A stretch of 64,000 bases of DNA from Clostridium sp. BSD9I1 (GTDB lineage Bacteria; Bacillota; Clostridia; Clostridiales; Clostridiaceae). The notes beneath the pieces were generated by a model. The model ran no database searches. It was given only the letters and a program-made list of their open reading frames with translations, and was not told the origin of the DNA. Numbering within the stretch: the first letter of the stretch is position 1; every line of letters begins with the position of its first letter. Where the stretch lies: positions 124,001-188,000 of the forward strand of contig NZ_FYAM01000027.1 of NCBI RefSeq assembly GCF_900185645.1. The letters run 5' to 3'. The position numbers and the translations under genes are program-made. Shown here in pieces: positions 37,556-48,337 of the stretch.

Positions 37556-37725
37556 ATTTATACTAGTTTACTATAGGCAAAAGTTTCATTAAGATGAATT
37601 TATCAGCAATTATTTACTAATTATTATTTAAATTTAGTGTTATAATTATCTTAAGTTTATATAAACATATATATAGAAGAGTTAGTAGATAGTTTGTACT
37701 TGAAAGGATAAGGAGTGATTGTTTT

Positions 37726-38925
37726 ATGAATAAGAAAAGGTGGGTAATAACGACGGTTTTAATTGTAATAGTAACTAATGCTATTACATTTTTAGGAACT
37801 AATACAGTATCGCTTATGATGCCCAATGGGAAAGTTATAGTTAGCAGGGATGATTATAATAGTTTTACTGAGTTTTCAAAGCTTTACGAAATAAAAAATG
37901 TACTTTATGAATTATATGATGGAAAGATAGACAATGGAGCTATTGAAGAAGGCGCAATAAAGGGGATGACTTCAGCTTTAAATGACCCTTATACAGTGTT
38001 TATGGATAAAAAAGAATATACCGAATTTAATACTCAGACAGAAGGGAATTATAGCGGAGTTGGTCTTCAAGTACAGTCAAAGGACAACAAAATAGTAATA
38101 GTAGATATATTTGAAGAGTCTCCTGCTAAAAAGGCAGGACTTCTTCCAAGAGATGAAATAGAAAAGGTAAACGGAACTGCTGTAAGTGGGAAAGAACTTG
38201 ATAAAGCAGTAACCATGATGAAGGGGCAAGAAGGAACGGAAGTAACTCTTACACTATTTAGGGAAGAAAAGGGAAACTTCGATGTAAAGCTAAAAAGGGC
38301 TAAAATTAACATGGTTACAGTTAAAGGTGAAATGCTAGATAATAATATTGGATATGTAGCTGTAAGTATGTTTGATGAAAACACATCTAAAAACTTTAAA
38401 AAGGAACTCGATACATTAAATTCAAAGGGAGCAAAGGCATTTATACTTGATTTAAGAGGAAATCCAGGTGGTCTTTTAGATGAATGTGTTGATATGGTTT
38501 CAAATTTTGTGCCTAAGGATAAAGTTATAGTTTCAACAATTGATAAGTATAAAAGAGAAAAGAAATATAATTCAATTGGAGGGAAATATGTAGGAGTACC
38601 TTTAGTACTTTTAACAGATGAAGGGTCAGCTAGTGCATCTGAGATATTTTCTGGAGCTATAAGAGACTATAAAGCGGGTACATTGGTAGGAGAAAAAACC
38701 TTCGGCAAGGGTGTAGTTCAAACAGTTCTTGAAACAGGAGAAGGAACAGCCTTAAAGGTGACAGTATCTAAGTATTATACTCCTAATGGAGAAAATATTC
38801 ATGGCACAGGAATAAAGCCAGATATAGAAGTGAAATATCCAGAGGAACTTTTAAAGAAGCCTTATGATAGAACTACAGATCCTCAATTTAAAAAGGCTCT
38901 TGAAATAATAAAGGGAAAACTCTAG
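37726..38925 (+). CDS. Carboxy-terminal processing protease (S41, CtpA/CtpB)
   Basis: A 399-residue extracytoplasmic serine protease. A signal anchor lies at about 7-28. The N-terminal helical part includes GAIKGMTSALNDPYTVFMDKKEY. A PDZ domain (about 105-190) contains GVGLQVQSKDNKIVIVDIFEESPAKKAG. The S41 core contains DLRGNPGG, the catalytic Ser in DEGSASASEIFSGA, and the catalytic Lys in VGEKTFGKG. In Bacillus, CtpB beside ftsEX cleaves SpoIVFA during sporulation, and a similar role is possible here. Ribosome site AAGGAGTG. Confidence 0.94.
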   Translation: MNKKRWVITTVLIVIVTNAITFLGTNTVSLMMPNGKVIVSRDDYNSFTEFSKLYEIKNVLYELYDGKIDNGAIEEGAIKGMTSALNDPYTVFMDKKEYTEFNTQTEGNYSGVGLQVQSKDNKIVIVDIFEESPAKKAGLLPRDEIEKVNGTAVSGKELDKAVTMMKGQEGTEVTLTLFREEKGNFDVKLKRAKINMVTVKGEMLDNNIGYVAVSMFDENTSKNFKKELDTLNSKGAKAFILDLRGNPGGLLDECVDMVSNFVPKDKVIVSTIDKYKREKKYNSIGGKYVGVPLVLLTDEGSASASEIFSGAIRDYKAGTLVGEKTFGKGVVQTVLETGEGTALKVTVSKYYTPNGENIHGTGIKPDIEVKYPEELLKKPYDRTTDPQFKKALEIIKGKL

Positions 38926-38942
38926 GAAGGGAATACAATAAA

Positions 38943-40241
38943 ATGAATATTTTAATATATACTTTAAGAACTTTAGCAATTACATTGACAGATCCGTATT
39001 ATATATTCTTTTTAGCAGTTTTAGTATTTATGCTTTATAAACGGAATAGAAAAATATCAATAATGCAAAAGATGATAATTGGGGAGCCCTTGTACTCCCC
39101 TTTTGAATTAACGATTTCTCAGCTAGTACTTGGAATATTTGCAGGAATTTTGGCAAGTATTATGATGTCCTACTTAGGTGTAATATATTATGGTACTGAA
39201 GTTATTGAAATATTGTTTATGACATCTATATTCCTTGCTATATTTAGTCCTAAATTTATATGTTTTTCATATTCAGCTGCAATATTAGGTGCATTAAGTA
39301 TAATACTTACCGTAGTTTATCAAAATGCAGGAGTAGGAGAAAATACTTTCTTAAGAGTAGATATACCGTCTTTAATAGCTACAGTAGCAGTACTTCATTT
39401 TGTGGAAGGTATTTTAATTATTATAGATGGAAAAAGAGGTAATATTCCGGTATTTAGAAAAGTTGAGGGAGAGATTCAAGGTGGATTTGCCTTTAGGAGA
39501 TATTGGATCATTCCAGTAGCCTTATTTATTATGATAAATACAAGCTTAATAGCAGACTTAGGTACTACAGAACCTATGCCTAATTGGTGGCCAATTGTTA
39601 AGACATCAATACCAAGTGAAATACTTAAAAAATCAGTAGTAGCTCTTATACCTTTCTATGGTATGCTTGGTTATAAGTCAAATACTTTTACTCAAACTAA
39701 AAATCAAAAGACTTTAATGTCTGGACTATTTGTAATAGCTTATAGCATGGCATTATTTTTAGTGGCACAACTTGCTCATATAAACATATTTTTTCAGGCC
39801 TTAGCTGTGGTGTTTGCACCAGTAGGGCACGAAGCAATGATTAGAATTCAGGCTCATTTTGAGAATACAATGGAAGCAAAATATGTTAGCCGTGATGGAA
39901 TTATGGTACTTGAAGTATCTCCAAATTCTATTGGAAAAGCTTTGGAAATTAAAGGTGAAGATACGATTGTGGAAATAAATGAAGAAGAAGTAAAAACTGA
40001 GGAAGATATAAGTAGAATTTTAAATTCTAAACCTGAAAGTATATTCTTTAAAATAAGAAACCCAAGAGGTGAGATAAGAGAAACAAGTAAACATCCTTAT
40101 CAAAAGGGGAAAACTATACTTGGTATACTTATTGTTCCAACAAAAGTTGATAAACCTGAATCAATGAGAGACTTTGAGAAGGAGAATTTTTCTGATATAT
40201 TAGATAAAGCAAAAAAAGATAAAGAAGATGGTGATGAATAG
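38943..40241 (+). CDS. PDZ-domain polytopic membrane protein (MinJ-like by position)
   Basis: A 432-residue protein with about eight to nine membrane segments in residues 8-300 and a cytoplasmic or peripheral PDZ domain at about 315-400 (GIMVLEVSPNSIGKALEIKGEDTIVEINEEEVKTEEDI). The acidic Lys-rich tail ends KAKKDKEDGDE. B. subtilis has a PDZ membrane protein, MinJ, in this same neighbourhood (ftsEX, ctpB, uvrBA), where it bridges DivIVA and MinD. Homology to MinJ is not proven from the sequence alone. It follows ctp by 17 bases and abuts uvrB. Confidence 0.85.
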   Translation: MNILIYTLRTLAITLTDPYYIFFLAVLVFMLYKRNRKISIMQKMIIGEPLYSPFELTISQLVLGIFAGILASIMMSYLGVIYYGTEVIEILFMTSIFLAIFSPKFICFSYSAAILGALSIILTVVYQNAGVGENTFLRVDIPSLIATVAVLHFVEGILIIIDGKRGNIPVFRKVEGEIQGGFAFRRYWIIPVALFIMINTSLIADLGTTEPMPNWWPIVKTSIPSEILKKSVVALIPFYGMLGYKSNTFTQTKNQKTLMSGLFVIAYSMALFLVAQLAHINIFFQALAVVFAPVGHEAMIRIQAHFENTMEAKYVSRDGIMVLEVSPNSIGKALEIKGEDTIVEINEEEVKTEEDISRILNSKPESIFFKIRNPRGEIRETSKHPYQKGKTILGILIVPTKVDKPESMRDFEKENFSDILDKAKKDKEDGDE

Positions 40242-40244
40242 GTA

Positions 40245-42230
40245 ATGGGAAAGTTTAAAATACATTCAAAATTTAAACCTACGGGAGATCAACCTCAAGC
40301 AATAAATAATTTAGCAGAAAGAATTCAGAATGGAGAAAAATTTCAAACGTTACTTGGAGTCACAGGTTCTGGAAAGACTTTTACAATGGCAAATATAATA
40401 GAAAGAGTTCAAAAACCTACATTAATACTTGCGCATAACAAGACTTTAGCAGCACAGCTTTGCTCTGAATTTAGAGAGTTCTTTCCTGAAAATTCTGTGG
40501 AGTATTTTGTATCTTATTATGATTATTATCAGCCAGAAGCTTACCTTGCACAAACAGACACTTACATAGAAAAGGATGCTTCTATAAATGATGAAATAGA
40601 TAAATTAAGACACTCAGCAACCTCTGCCCTCTTAGAGGGAAGAGATGTTGTAATTGTAGCTTCTGTATCTTGTATATATGGCCTTGGTAATCCTGAGGAG
40701 TATAAGAATCTTACAATTTCCTTAAGAGAAGGTATGGAGAAGGATAGAGATGAGGTTTTAAAAAAGCTTATTGAAATTCAATATGAGAGAAATAATATAG
40801 AATTTACACGTGGTACCTTTAGGGTTAAGGGAGACGTTCTTGATATATTCCCTGCTTCATCCACAAACGTGGGGATAAGAGTAGATTTTTTTGGGGATGA
40901 AATTGAAAAAATAAGAGAATTTGATGCATTGACAGGAGAAATAATTGGAACAAGAAAACATGTAGCTATTACTCCAGCTTCTCACTTTGCTACATCTAGG
41001 GAAAGACTAGAAGGGGCCATAGGAAAAATTGAAGCAGAACTTGAAGCAAGGGTAAAGGAGCTTTTATCAGAGGATAAGGTATTAGAAGCTCAAAGACTTA
41101 AACAAAGAACTAATTTTGACATAGAAATGATGAGAGAAGTAGGATATTGCAGCGGTATAGAAAACTATTCAAGAATACTTGATGGAAGAGCAGCTGGAAC
41201 TTGCCCTCAAACCTTAATAGATTATTTTCCAGATGATTTCTTGTTATTTATAGATGAAAGCCATGTAACTTTACCTCAAGTTAGAGCTATGTATGCGGGA
41301 GATAGATCGAGGAAGGAATCCTTAGTAAATTACGGATTTAGGCTTCCTTCGGCTTATGATAATAGGCCATTAAGATTCGAGGAATTTGAGCAGAAGATAA
41401 ACCAGGTAGTTTTTGTAAGTGCTACACCATCAAATTATGAACTTGAACATTCAACAAATGTAGCTGAACAAATTATAAGACCTACAGGACTTCTAGACCC
41501 TGAAATAATTATAAAACCAGTAAAGGGTCAAATAGATGATTTGTATTCAAGTATAAAAGAAACTATTAATAAAGGTTTTAGAGTTCTGGTTACTACTCTA
41601 ACTAAAAAAATGGCAGAGGATTTAACAGCATACTTTAAAGAAATGAATATAAAGACAAATTATCTTCATTCAGATATAAAGACAATCGAAAGAATGGAAC
41701 TTATCCGTGATTTAAGAAAGGGCGAGTATGATGTACTTGTAGGTATAAACCTTTTAAGAGAGGGACTTGATATTCCAGAGGTAGCTCTAGTTGCAATACT
41801 TGATGCAGATAAAGAAGGATTTTTGAGATCAGATAGGTCCTTAATTCAGATAATAGGTAGGGCTGCAAGAAATTCAGAAAGTAAGGTTATAATGTATGCA
41901 GATACAGTAACTAAATCCATGGATAGAGCAATTAAGGAAACAAATAGAAGAAGAAAAATACAAATAGAGTATAACGAAAAGCATGGAATAGTCCCAAGAA
42001 CTATAATAAAGGATATAAGAGAAGTAATTGAAGCAACTCAGGTTGTAGAAGATAGTGCTACTTATGATAGTTTAGAAGAAGCAGTTAAAGCAAGTAATGA
42101 TAGTGTTGAATCACTTATAAAGAAATATGAAGATGAAATGAAAGAAGCTTCAAAGAAACTTGAATTTGAAAAGGCTGGAAGACTTAGAGATATGATTTAT
42201 AAATTGAAAAAGAAAATAGTGAAGGAGTAG
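40245..42230 (+). CDS. uvrB: Excinuclease ABC subunit B
   Basis: A 661-residue helicase-like DNA damage-verification protein. Walker A is [10 protein letters not shown], the beta-hairpin region holds [10 protein letters not shown], the DEAD-like box is [11 protein letters not shown], and motif VI is [19 protein letters not shown]. The UvrC-binding UVR motif lies at the C-terminus ([23 protein letters not shown]). The length is normal. It starts 3 bases after the PDZ gene stop and is followed by uvrA, so this is a DNA-repair operon. Confidence 0.98.
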   Translation: MGKFKIHSKFKPTGDQPQAINNLAERIQNGEKFQTLLGVTGSGKTFTMANIIERVQKPTLILAHNKTLAAQLCSEFREFFPENSVEYFVSYYDYYQPEAYLAQTDTYIEKDASINDEIDKLRHSATSALLEGRDVVIVASVSCIYGLGNPEEYKNLTISLREGMEKDRDEVLKKLIEIQYERNNIEFTRGTFRVKGDVLDIFPASSTNVGIRVDFFGDEIEKIREFDALTGEIIGTRKHVAITPASHFATSRERLEGAIGKIEAELEARVKELLSEDKVLEAQRLKQRTNFDIEMMREVGYCSGIENYSRILDGRAAGTCPQTLIDYFPDDFLLFIDESHVTLPQVRAMYAGDRSRKESLVNYGFRLPSAYDNRPLRFEEFEQKINQVVFVSATPSNYELEHSTNVAEQIIRPTGLLDPEIIIKPVKGQIDDLYSSIKETINKGFRVLVTTLTKKMAEDLTAYFKEMNIKTNYLHSDIKTIERMELIRDLRKGEYDVLVGINLLREGLDIPEVALVAILDADKEGFLRSDRSLIQIIGRAARNSESKVIMYADTVTKSMDRAIKETNRRRKIQIEYNEKHGIVPRTIIKDIREVIEATQVVEDSATYDSLEEAVKASNDSVESLIKKYEDEMKEASKKLEFEKAGRLRDMIYKLKKKIVKE

Positions 42231-42257
42231 TACACTAAGGAGGAAAGAAATAAATTT

Positions 42258-45083
42258 ATGATTGATAAAATAATTATAAAGAACGCTAAGGTTCATAATT
42301 TAAAAAACGTAAGCCTTGAAATTCCAAGAGATAAGTTCGTAGTTTTTACTGGACTTTCAGGCTCAGGGAAATCATCCCTTGCCTTTGATACATTGTATGC
42401 GGAAGGGCAAAGAAGATATGTAGAATCTTTATCATCCTATGCAAGACAATTTTTGGGGCAAATGAATAAACCAGATGTTGAATACATAGAGGGACTTTCA
42501 CCAGCAATTTCAATAGATCAAAAAACTACTAGCAGAAATCCAAGGTCTACCGTTGGAACTGTAACAGAAATATACGATTATTTAAGGCTTTTATATGCAA
42601 AGGTTGGAATTCCACATTGCCCAAGTTGCGGTAAGGAAATAAAAAAGCAAACAATAGATCAAATGGTAGATAAAATATTAGAATTACCTGAAAGAACTAA
42701 AATACAAGTTTTAGGTCCTATTATAAGAGGGAAAAAAGGTGAACATGTCAAGTTAATTGAAAATATAAAAAAGAATGGATATGTAAGAGCTAGAATAGAT
42801 GGAAATACTGTGGATTTAGAGGATGAAGAGATAAAACTTGAAAAGAACAAAAAACATACCATAGAGGTAGTAGTAGATAGGCTTATGGTAAAAAATGATA
42901 TAAGAAGCAGGTTGTCGGATTCTATTGAAACAGCCTTAAAACTTGGAGAAGGTATTATTATCGTAAATATAATTGACGGAGAAGATATTTTATTTAGCGA
43001 AAATTTTGCTTGCCCTGATTGCGGTATAAGCGTTGGAGAAATATCCCCTAGAACATTTTCCTTCAATGCGCCATTTGGAAAGTGTAATGAATGTGATGGG
43101 CTTGGAACACTGTTAGAAATTGATGAAAGTTTAGTAATTCCTGATAAGAGCAAAAGTATCATGGAAGGCGCTGTCCTCCCTTGGGCTAACAGTGTATTAA
43201 AGGAAGAGTCGTGGACTTACGGTATATTACAATCTTTATCGAAGGCATATAACTTTAAATTAGATACTCCAATAGAAGAGCTTCCTGCTGAAATAGTAGA
43301 TATGCTTTTATATGGATTAAATGGAGAAAAGATAAAAGTTACATACACTAAGGATGGTAAGACTTCAGATTTTTATCATGCCTTCCCGGGAGTTGTTAAT
43401 AATTTAAAAAGAAGGTATTTTGAGACCAATTCAGAAGCTATGAAAAATGACATAGAGAACTATATGAGTAATAATCCTTGTCCAAAATGTAAAGGTGCAA
43501 GGCTAAGCCCAGGACCTCTAGCAGTAACAGTTGGAGGGAAAAATATATATGAATTTACAATTATGGCTATAAGAGAAGAATTGGAGTTTATAAATTCAAT
43601 AGAGTTTACAGAAAAAGAAAAGATAATAAGTAACCAGATATTAAAGGAAATAAGAAGTAGATTAAACTTTCTTATAGATGTAGGTCTTGATTATTTGGAT
43701 TTGGCTAGAACCGCAGGAACGTTATCTGGTGGAGAAGCACAAAGAATAAGGCTTGCAACTCAAATAGGTTCAAGTTTAGTTGGGGTTTTATACATATTAG
43801 ATGAGCCAAGTATTGGGCTTCATCAAAGGGATAATGACAAATTAATATCCACATTACAGCATTTAAGAGACATAGGAAATACTTTAATTGTGGTAGAACA
43901 TGATGAAGATACCATGAAAGCTGCAGATTATATAGTTGACATTGGTCCTGGAGCAGGAGAACATGGTGGAGAAATAGTTGCAGAAGGCCCTATTGATGAT
44001 ATAATAAAAAATGAAAAATCAATTACTGGTCAATATTTAAGCGGTAAAAAGAAAATAGAATTACCAAGTGAAAGAAAAAAAACTTCAGGTAACTATATAA
44101 CCATAAAGGGTGCTAACGAAAATAACTTAAAAAACGTAAATGTGAAATTTCCACTGGGAGTTTTAACTTGTGTTACTGGGGTTTCGGGTTCAGGTAAAAG
44201 TACACTAGTAAATGAAATACTGTATAAAGGGCTAAACAAAAAACTGAATAATTCTAAAGATATGCCTGGAAGACATAAGGATATAGAAGGTGTAGAAAAT
44301 ATTGACAAAATAATTAATATTGATCAAAGTGCTATTGGAAGAACTCCAAGGTCAAACCCAGCTACCTATACTGGAATGTTTGATATAATAAGAGAAATAT
44401 ATTCAAGTACTTCAGAATCCAAATTAAGAGGATATAAGCCGGGAAGGTTTAGCTTTAATGTAAAAGGTGGAAGGTGTGAGGCTTGCAGGGGCGATGGTAT
44501 AATAAAGATAGAAATGCAGTTCTTATCTGATGTATATGTTCCTTGTGAAGTTTGTAAGGGCAAAAGATACAATAGAGAAACTTTAGAGGTAAAATATAAG
44601 GGTAAAAATATAGATGATTTACTTAATATGACTGTAGAGGAAGCATTAGAGTTCTTTCAGAATATTCCAAGAGTAAAAAATAAGCTTCAAACACTTATGG
44701 ATGTGGGACTTGGATACGTAAGACTTGGGCAGCCTTCAACTCAGCTATCTGGTGGAGAGGCGCAAAGAATTAAACTTGCCTATGAGCTTTCCAAAAGAGG
44801 TACAGGAAAGACCCTGTATATATTAGATGAACCAACTACAGGACTGCATATAGATGATGTAAGCAGGCTTATAACTATACTTCAAAGGCTTGTAGATACA
44901 GGAAATACAGTAGTTGTTATAGAGCACAATTTAGATGTAATAAAATGTGCAGACCACGTAATAGATTTAGGGCCAGAGGGTGGAGCAAAGGGAGGAACTA
45001 TAATTGCAACAGGAACTCCAGAAGATATAAGTGAAGCTGTAGGCTCCTATACAGGATTTTATCTTAAAAAGATGTTGAAATGA
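42258..45083 (+). CDS. uvrA: Excinuclease ABC subunit A
   Basis: A 941-residue protein with two ABC ATPase modules. Walker A motifs are [10 protein letters not shown] and [10 protein letters not shown]. Signatures are [16 protein letters not shown] and [16 protein letters not shown]. Zinc-finger Cys pairs occur in [30 protein letters not shown] and CEACRGDGI with CEVCKGKRY. It finds bulky DNA lesions and loads UvrB. Ribosome site AAGGAGGAAAG. No terminator is seen between uvrA and the FHA gene 17 bases on. Confidence 0.98.
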   Translation: MIDKIIIKNAKVHNLKNVSLEIPRDKFVVFTGLSGSGKSSLAFDTLYAEGQRRYVESLSSYARQFLGQMNKPDVEYIEGLSPAISIDQKTTSRNPRSTVGTVTEIYDYLRLLYAKVGIPHCPSCGKEIKKQTIDQMVDKILELPERTKIQVLGPIIRGKKGEHVKLIENIKKNGYVRARIDGNTVDLEDEEIKLEKNKKHTIEVVVDRLMVKNDIRSRLSDSIETALKLGEGIIIVNIIDGEDILFSENFACPDCGISVGEISPRTFSFNAPFGKCNECDGLGTLLEIDESLVIPDKSKSIMEGAVLPWANSVLKEESWTYGILQSLSKAYNFKLDTPIEELPAEIVDMLLYGLNGEKIKVTYTKDGKTSDFYHAFPGVVNNLKRRYFETNSEAMKNDIENYMSNNPCPKCKGARLSPGPLAVTVGGKNIYEFTIMAIREELEFINSIEFTEKEKIISNQILKEIRSRLNFLIDVGLDYLDLARTAGTLSGGEAQRIRLATQIGSSLVGVLYILDEPSIGLHQRDNDKLISTLQHLRDIGNTLIVVEHDEDTMKAADYIVDIGPGAGEHGGEIVAEGPIDDIIKNEKSITGQYLSGKKKIELPSERKKTSGNYITIKGANENNLKNVNVKFPLGVLTCVTGVSGSGKSTLVNEILYKGLNKKLNNSKDMPGRHKDIEGVENIDKIINIDQSAIGRTPRSNPATYTGMFDIIREIYSSTSESKLRGYKPGRFSFNVKGGRCEACRGDGIIKIEMQFLSDVYVPCEVCKGKRYNRETLEVKYKGKNIDDLLNMTVEEALEFFQNIPRVKNKLQTLMDVGLGYVRLGQPSTQLSGGEAQRIKLAYELSKRGTGKTLYILDEPTTGLHIDDVSRLITILQRLVDTGNTVVVIEHNLDVIKCADHVIDLGPEGGAKGGTIIATGTPEDISEAVGSYTGFYLKKMLK

Positions 45084-45100
45084 TAAAAAGAAGGTGATTT

Positions 45101-45532
45101 ATGTTGTTGGCTAAGCTAAGCCCAATATTTACTTTAATTATAATAGCTATAGTCTATATGATAATTTTTACAGCCCTTAGAATAATGAATAAAGATATAA
45201 AGGGCGGAACGAGAAAAAAATCTCAAAAGAAGGCTGCAGGATTAGAAATCATAGAACCTGGGAATAGCTATAATTTAAAAAGAGGAGGGGTGATCCCCCT
45301 CCAAGGTCAAATAACCATAGGAAGAAAAGAAGATAATACATTTATGCTAGATGATCCTTATGTTTCTGGAAAACATGCAAGGATTTATGCGAAGTCTGGA
45401 GATTATATCATTGAAGATCTAGGAAGCACTAACGGTACTTTGGTAAATGATGATCAAATAGAAGGAAAGAAGTACTTAGAAACAGGAGACATTATAAAAA
45501 TAGGAAATACAGTACTTAAGTTCTTAATTTAA
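45101..45532 (+). CDS. FHA-domain membrane protein
   Basis: A 143-residue protein with one N-terminal membrane segment (about 10-30) and an FHA domain (about 60-143): ITIGRKEDNTFMLDDPYVSGKHARIYAKSGDYIIEDLGSTNGTLVND has the conserved G-R, S-x-x-H and N-G residues for phosphothreonine binding. It stands before an FtsW/RodA gene and a PBP gene, the same order as the fhaB-rodA-pbpA part of actinobacterial pkn operons. This suggests Ser/Thr-kinase signalling to the cell-wall machinery. Starts ATG after AAGGTG. Confidence 0.93.
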   Translation: MLLAKLSPIFTLIIIAIVYMIIFTALRIMNKDIKGGTRKKSQKKAAGLEIIEPGNSYNLKRGGVIPLQGQITIGRKEDNTFMLDDPYVSGKHARIYAKSGDYIIEDLGSTNGTLVNDDQIEGKKYLETGDIIKIGNTVLKFLI

Positions 45533-45550
45533 TTTTGGGATGGTGGTCTT

Positions 45551-46753
45551 TTGGATACCAGAAAAGATGAGAAAAAGCTCTTAAAATATACATATTTGCT
45601 TTGTATAGTAGGGTTTTTTAATTTAACAATAATAAAGGAGCCTTTTGATAAGGGTGCTATGCTTATGGCACTGGCAACCTGTCTTCTTATAGGATATTCC
45701 TATTTTATAATAAGGAGATTTTTTTCAGAAGGAGATAAATTTATATTTATATTTTCTAGTATTTTAGCCGTTATAGGGGTTATAATGCTATACAGAATAG
45801 ATACTGCAACTGCTGTAAAACAAATAGTATGGTTTGCTATAGGGGTTACAGGTTTTATATTAATAGTTGTAATCCTGCCAGACTTAAAAAGATTTGTAAA
45901 ATTTAAGTATATATACTTAGGTATAACCTTAATACTTATGGCAATGGGTACGCTCATGGGAAAAGAGACTTATGGGGCAAAAAACTGGGTAAGTATTGCA
46001 GGATTTGGCTTCCAGCCGTCGGAATTTGGGAAACTTTTTTTAGTTGCATATTTATCAGCGGCCTTGAAGGATTATAAAGACTTTAAAAACTTAATAGAAC
46101 CGGGAATAGTTGTTATGTTAAGTTTAGGATTTATGGTTTTACAAAGGGATCTTGGAAGTGCATTAATGTTTTTTGGAATATCCATTACTATGCTATACAT
46201 AGCTACATCTAATTTTAAATATGTATTAGTTTGTCTAGTACTATTTGCACTAGGAGCAGTTATAAGTTATGGATTATTTGACCATGTAAAGCTTAGAGTT
46301 TTGATTTGGAAGAATCCTTGGCCATATGCTACGGATAAAAGTTATCAAGTTGTACAGTCTCTCTTAGCCATAGCATCGGGTGGACTTACAGGATCAGGAT
46401 TAGGACTTGGGTATCCTAAATATATACCCGTAAGGACAACAGATTTTATTTTTTCTGTAATATGTGAGGAACTTGGAATACTAATGGGATTTGCCATTAT
46501 ACTTATATACTTTTTACTTTTTTACAGGTGTATGAGAGCAGCTATATATGCAGGAGATGATTTTTCAAGACTTATTACAGTTGGATACAGTGCGATGATA
46601 GCTTGCCAGGTATTTGTTATAATTGGAGGGGTAATAAACCTGATACCGCTAACTGGTATAACACTGCCTATGGTAAGTTACGGTGGAAGCTCCATGCTTA
46701 GTACGTTTTTTGCACTAGGTATAATACAAAAGGTTTCTGAAGAGGGAAGATAA
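45551..46753 (+). CDS. FtsW/RodA/SpoVE-family peptidoglycan polymerase
   Basis: A 400-residue polytopic SEDS protein with about ten membrane segments. It has the family residues TYGAKNWVSIAGFGFQPSEFGKLFLVAYLS, LQRDLGSALMFFG and SYGGSSMLSTFFALGI, including the conserved Asp of the polymerase site in QRDLGSA. Start is TTG at 45551 with GGGATGGTGG upstream; MDTRKDEKKLLKYTYLLC is a sensible N-terminus and no ATG competes. Paired with the PBP that follows 4 bases later, it is most likely a SEDS-bPBP unit for elongation, division or spore cortex. Confidence 0.94.
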   Translation: MDTRKDEKKLLKYTYLLCIVGFFNLTIIKEPFDKGAMLMALATCLLIGYSYFIIRRFFSEGDKFIFIFSSILAVIGVIMLYRIDTATAVKQIVWFAIGVTGFILIVVILPDLKRFVKFKYIYLGITLILMAMGTLMGKETYGAKNWVSIAGFGFQPSEFGKLFLVAYLSAALKDYKDFKNLIEPGIVVMLSLGFMVLQRDLGSALMFFGISITMLYIATSNFKYVLVCLVLFALGAVISYGLFDHVKLRVLIWKNPWPYATDKSYQVVQSLLAIASGGLTGSGLGLGYPKYIPVRTTDFIFSVICEELGILMGFAIILIYFLLFYRCMRAAIYAGDDFSRLITVGYSAMIACQVFVIIGGVINLIPLTGITLPMVSYGGSSMLSTFFALGIIQKVSEEGR

Positions 46754-46757
46754 GATT

Positions 46758-48188
46758 ATGAAGGATATATCGGATAATATAAAAAAAGTATTGATAATAT
46801 TTTTAATATGTTTTGTGGGGTTAATATCATACATAACATATTTTCAAGTAATGGTTGCACCGAAAATTGTAAATAGCCAGTATAATGCACGTATGTGGGC
46901 TAAGAGAGATGAAGTTTTAAGAGGAAGTATATTTGATAGAAATATGAAGGTGCTTTCTAAAAGTACTAGAGTAGATACTGAAACTCAAAAGAGAAGCTAT
47001 GAAGGTGGAGAAGCATTTGCTCATGCCTTAGGATATGTAGATGTTAGGTATGGAATTACTGGACTTGAAAGAAGATATGATAAAGAATTATCTACAAGCA
47101 GCATAAGAGATACTTTATTGAATATATTAAAATTACCAGGACAGACAAAAGAGAAATACGGGAGTAATTTAAAAACTACCTTAGATTTTGATATACAAAG
47201 GAAGGCTTATGAACTTTTAGGAAATAACAAGGGGGCAGTGGTAGCGCTGAATCCAAAAACAGGAGAAATATTAGCTTTAATATCAAAGCCATCCTTTAAT
47301 CCTAATAATCTTGAGGAGAATTGGAAAAATATTAATTCCAATAAAGATAGGCCATTGCTCAATAGGGCAACTTCAGGTATGTATCCCCCAGGTTCTACTT
47401 TTAAGGTAATAACTGCGATAAGCGCGTTGGAAAATATCGATGATATCAGGAATAAAAAAATTCAAGATAAAGGGGTACTGGTATTTAATGAAAAGGAATC
47501 TCTAAAGAACTATAACGGAGAAGTTTTGGGCAATATAGGTCTTAAAGAAGCCTTTATACATTCAAGTAATGTTTATTTTGGAAGTTTAGGTATTGATCTT
47601 GGAAATAGTAAACTTAAAGATACCGCAGAAAAGTTTTACTTCAACAAAGATATACCAGCAGATGGAGTTGTAATTGAAAATAGTAAATTTCCATCCTTTA
47701 AAAGTTATGAAAAAGGTAATATAGCTCAAAGTGCTATAGGACAGTCTACAGTACTTTCAACTCCTATGGAAATGGCGTTAGTAGCAAGTACCATAGCAAA
47801 TGATGGAACTATGATGAAGCCTCACATAGTAAAAGGGGTTATGGATAGTAAAAACAGCTTAGTAAGTGAAGTGAAACCACAGAAGATAGATGATGTTACA
47901 ACAAAGGAAAATGCACAGATAATAAAAAATTATATGAGAGAAGTTGTGGCTCAAGGTACAGGAGGAAATGCATCTGTATACGGAATAAAGGTAGCAGGTA
48001 AAACCGGTACTGCAGACCATAAAGAAGAAGGAAGTGGAGCAAAGCCTCATTCATGGTTTATAGGATTTGCTCCATATGAGAATCCTGAAATAGCCTTGGC
48101 AGTTATAGTTGAAGATGGTGGTCAAGGAGGAGTTTTAGCAGCAAGCATAGCTTCAGGAGTTATAAAAGAAGCTTTATCCGATGACTAA
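46758..48188 (+). CDS. Class B penicillin-binding protein (PbpA-like transpeptidase)
   Basis: A 476-residue protein with a signal anchor at about 12-34, a short N-terminal dimer-like domain, and a transpeptidase domain from about 150. The three active-site motifs are intact: SxxK in PPGSTFKVI, SxN in HSSNVYFGS, and KTG in VAGKTGTADHKEE. It is rather short for a PBP2, in line with actinobacterial PbpA and its clostridial counterparts. It partners the SEDS protein upstream. Directly after its stop is a pair of strong hairpins (48189-48307). Confidence 0.95.
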   Translation: MKDISDNIKKVLIIFLICFVGLISYITYFQVMVAPKIVNSQYNARMWAKRDEVLRGSIFDRNMKVLSKSTRVDTETQKRSYEGGEAFAHALGYVDVRYGITGLERRYDKELSTSSIRDTLLNILKLPGQTKEKYGSNLKTTLDFDIQRKAYELLGNNKGAVVALNPKTGEILALISKPSFNPNNLEENWKNINSNKDRPLLNRATSGMYPPGSTFKVITAISALENIDDIRNKKIQDKGVLVFNEKESLKNYNGEVLGNIGLKEAFIHSSNVYFGSLGIDLGNSKLKDTAEKFYFNKDIPADGVVIENSKFPSFKSYEKGNIAQSAIGQSTVLSTPMEMALVASTIANDGTMMKPHIVKGVMDSKNSLVSEVKPQKIDDVTTKENAQIIKNYMREVVAQGTGGNASVYGIKVAGKTGTADHKEEGSGAKPHSWFIGFAPYENPEIALAVIVEDGGQGGVLAASIASGVIKEALSDD

Positions 48189-48307
48189 CTGCCGTAAGCT
48201 TCCGCTTCTATCAAGCTGGGAGGCAACGGCAGCTACGTCCATGGATAACGAGTTCTTAGCTTCAGCTGGAGTAAAAACTCCGTCTGAAGCTAAGAACTCT
48301 GTTTATC
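48189..48307. repeat. Two tandem long hairpins, GC-richer intergenic repeat
   Basis: Hairpin one pairs CTGCCGT (48189-48195) with ACGGCAG (48226-48232), with CTTCC/GGAG inside. Hairpin two has 22-base arms at 48251-48272 and 48277-48298 around an AAAA loop, with one mismatch and one wobble, extended outward by GATAA/TTATC. No T-run follows, so it is not a normal terminator. It is clearly less AT-rich than its surroundings and looks like a dispersed palindromic repeat. Confidence 0.8.
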
Positions 48308-48337
48308 AAAATAAGTATTATGGAAAGGGGAATTTTG

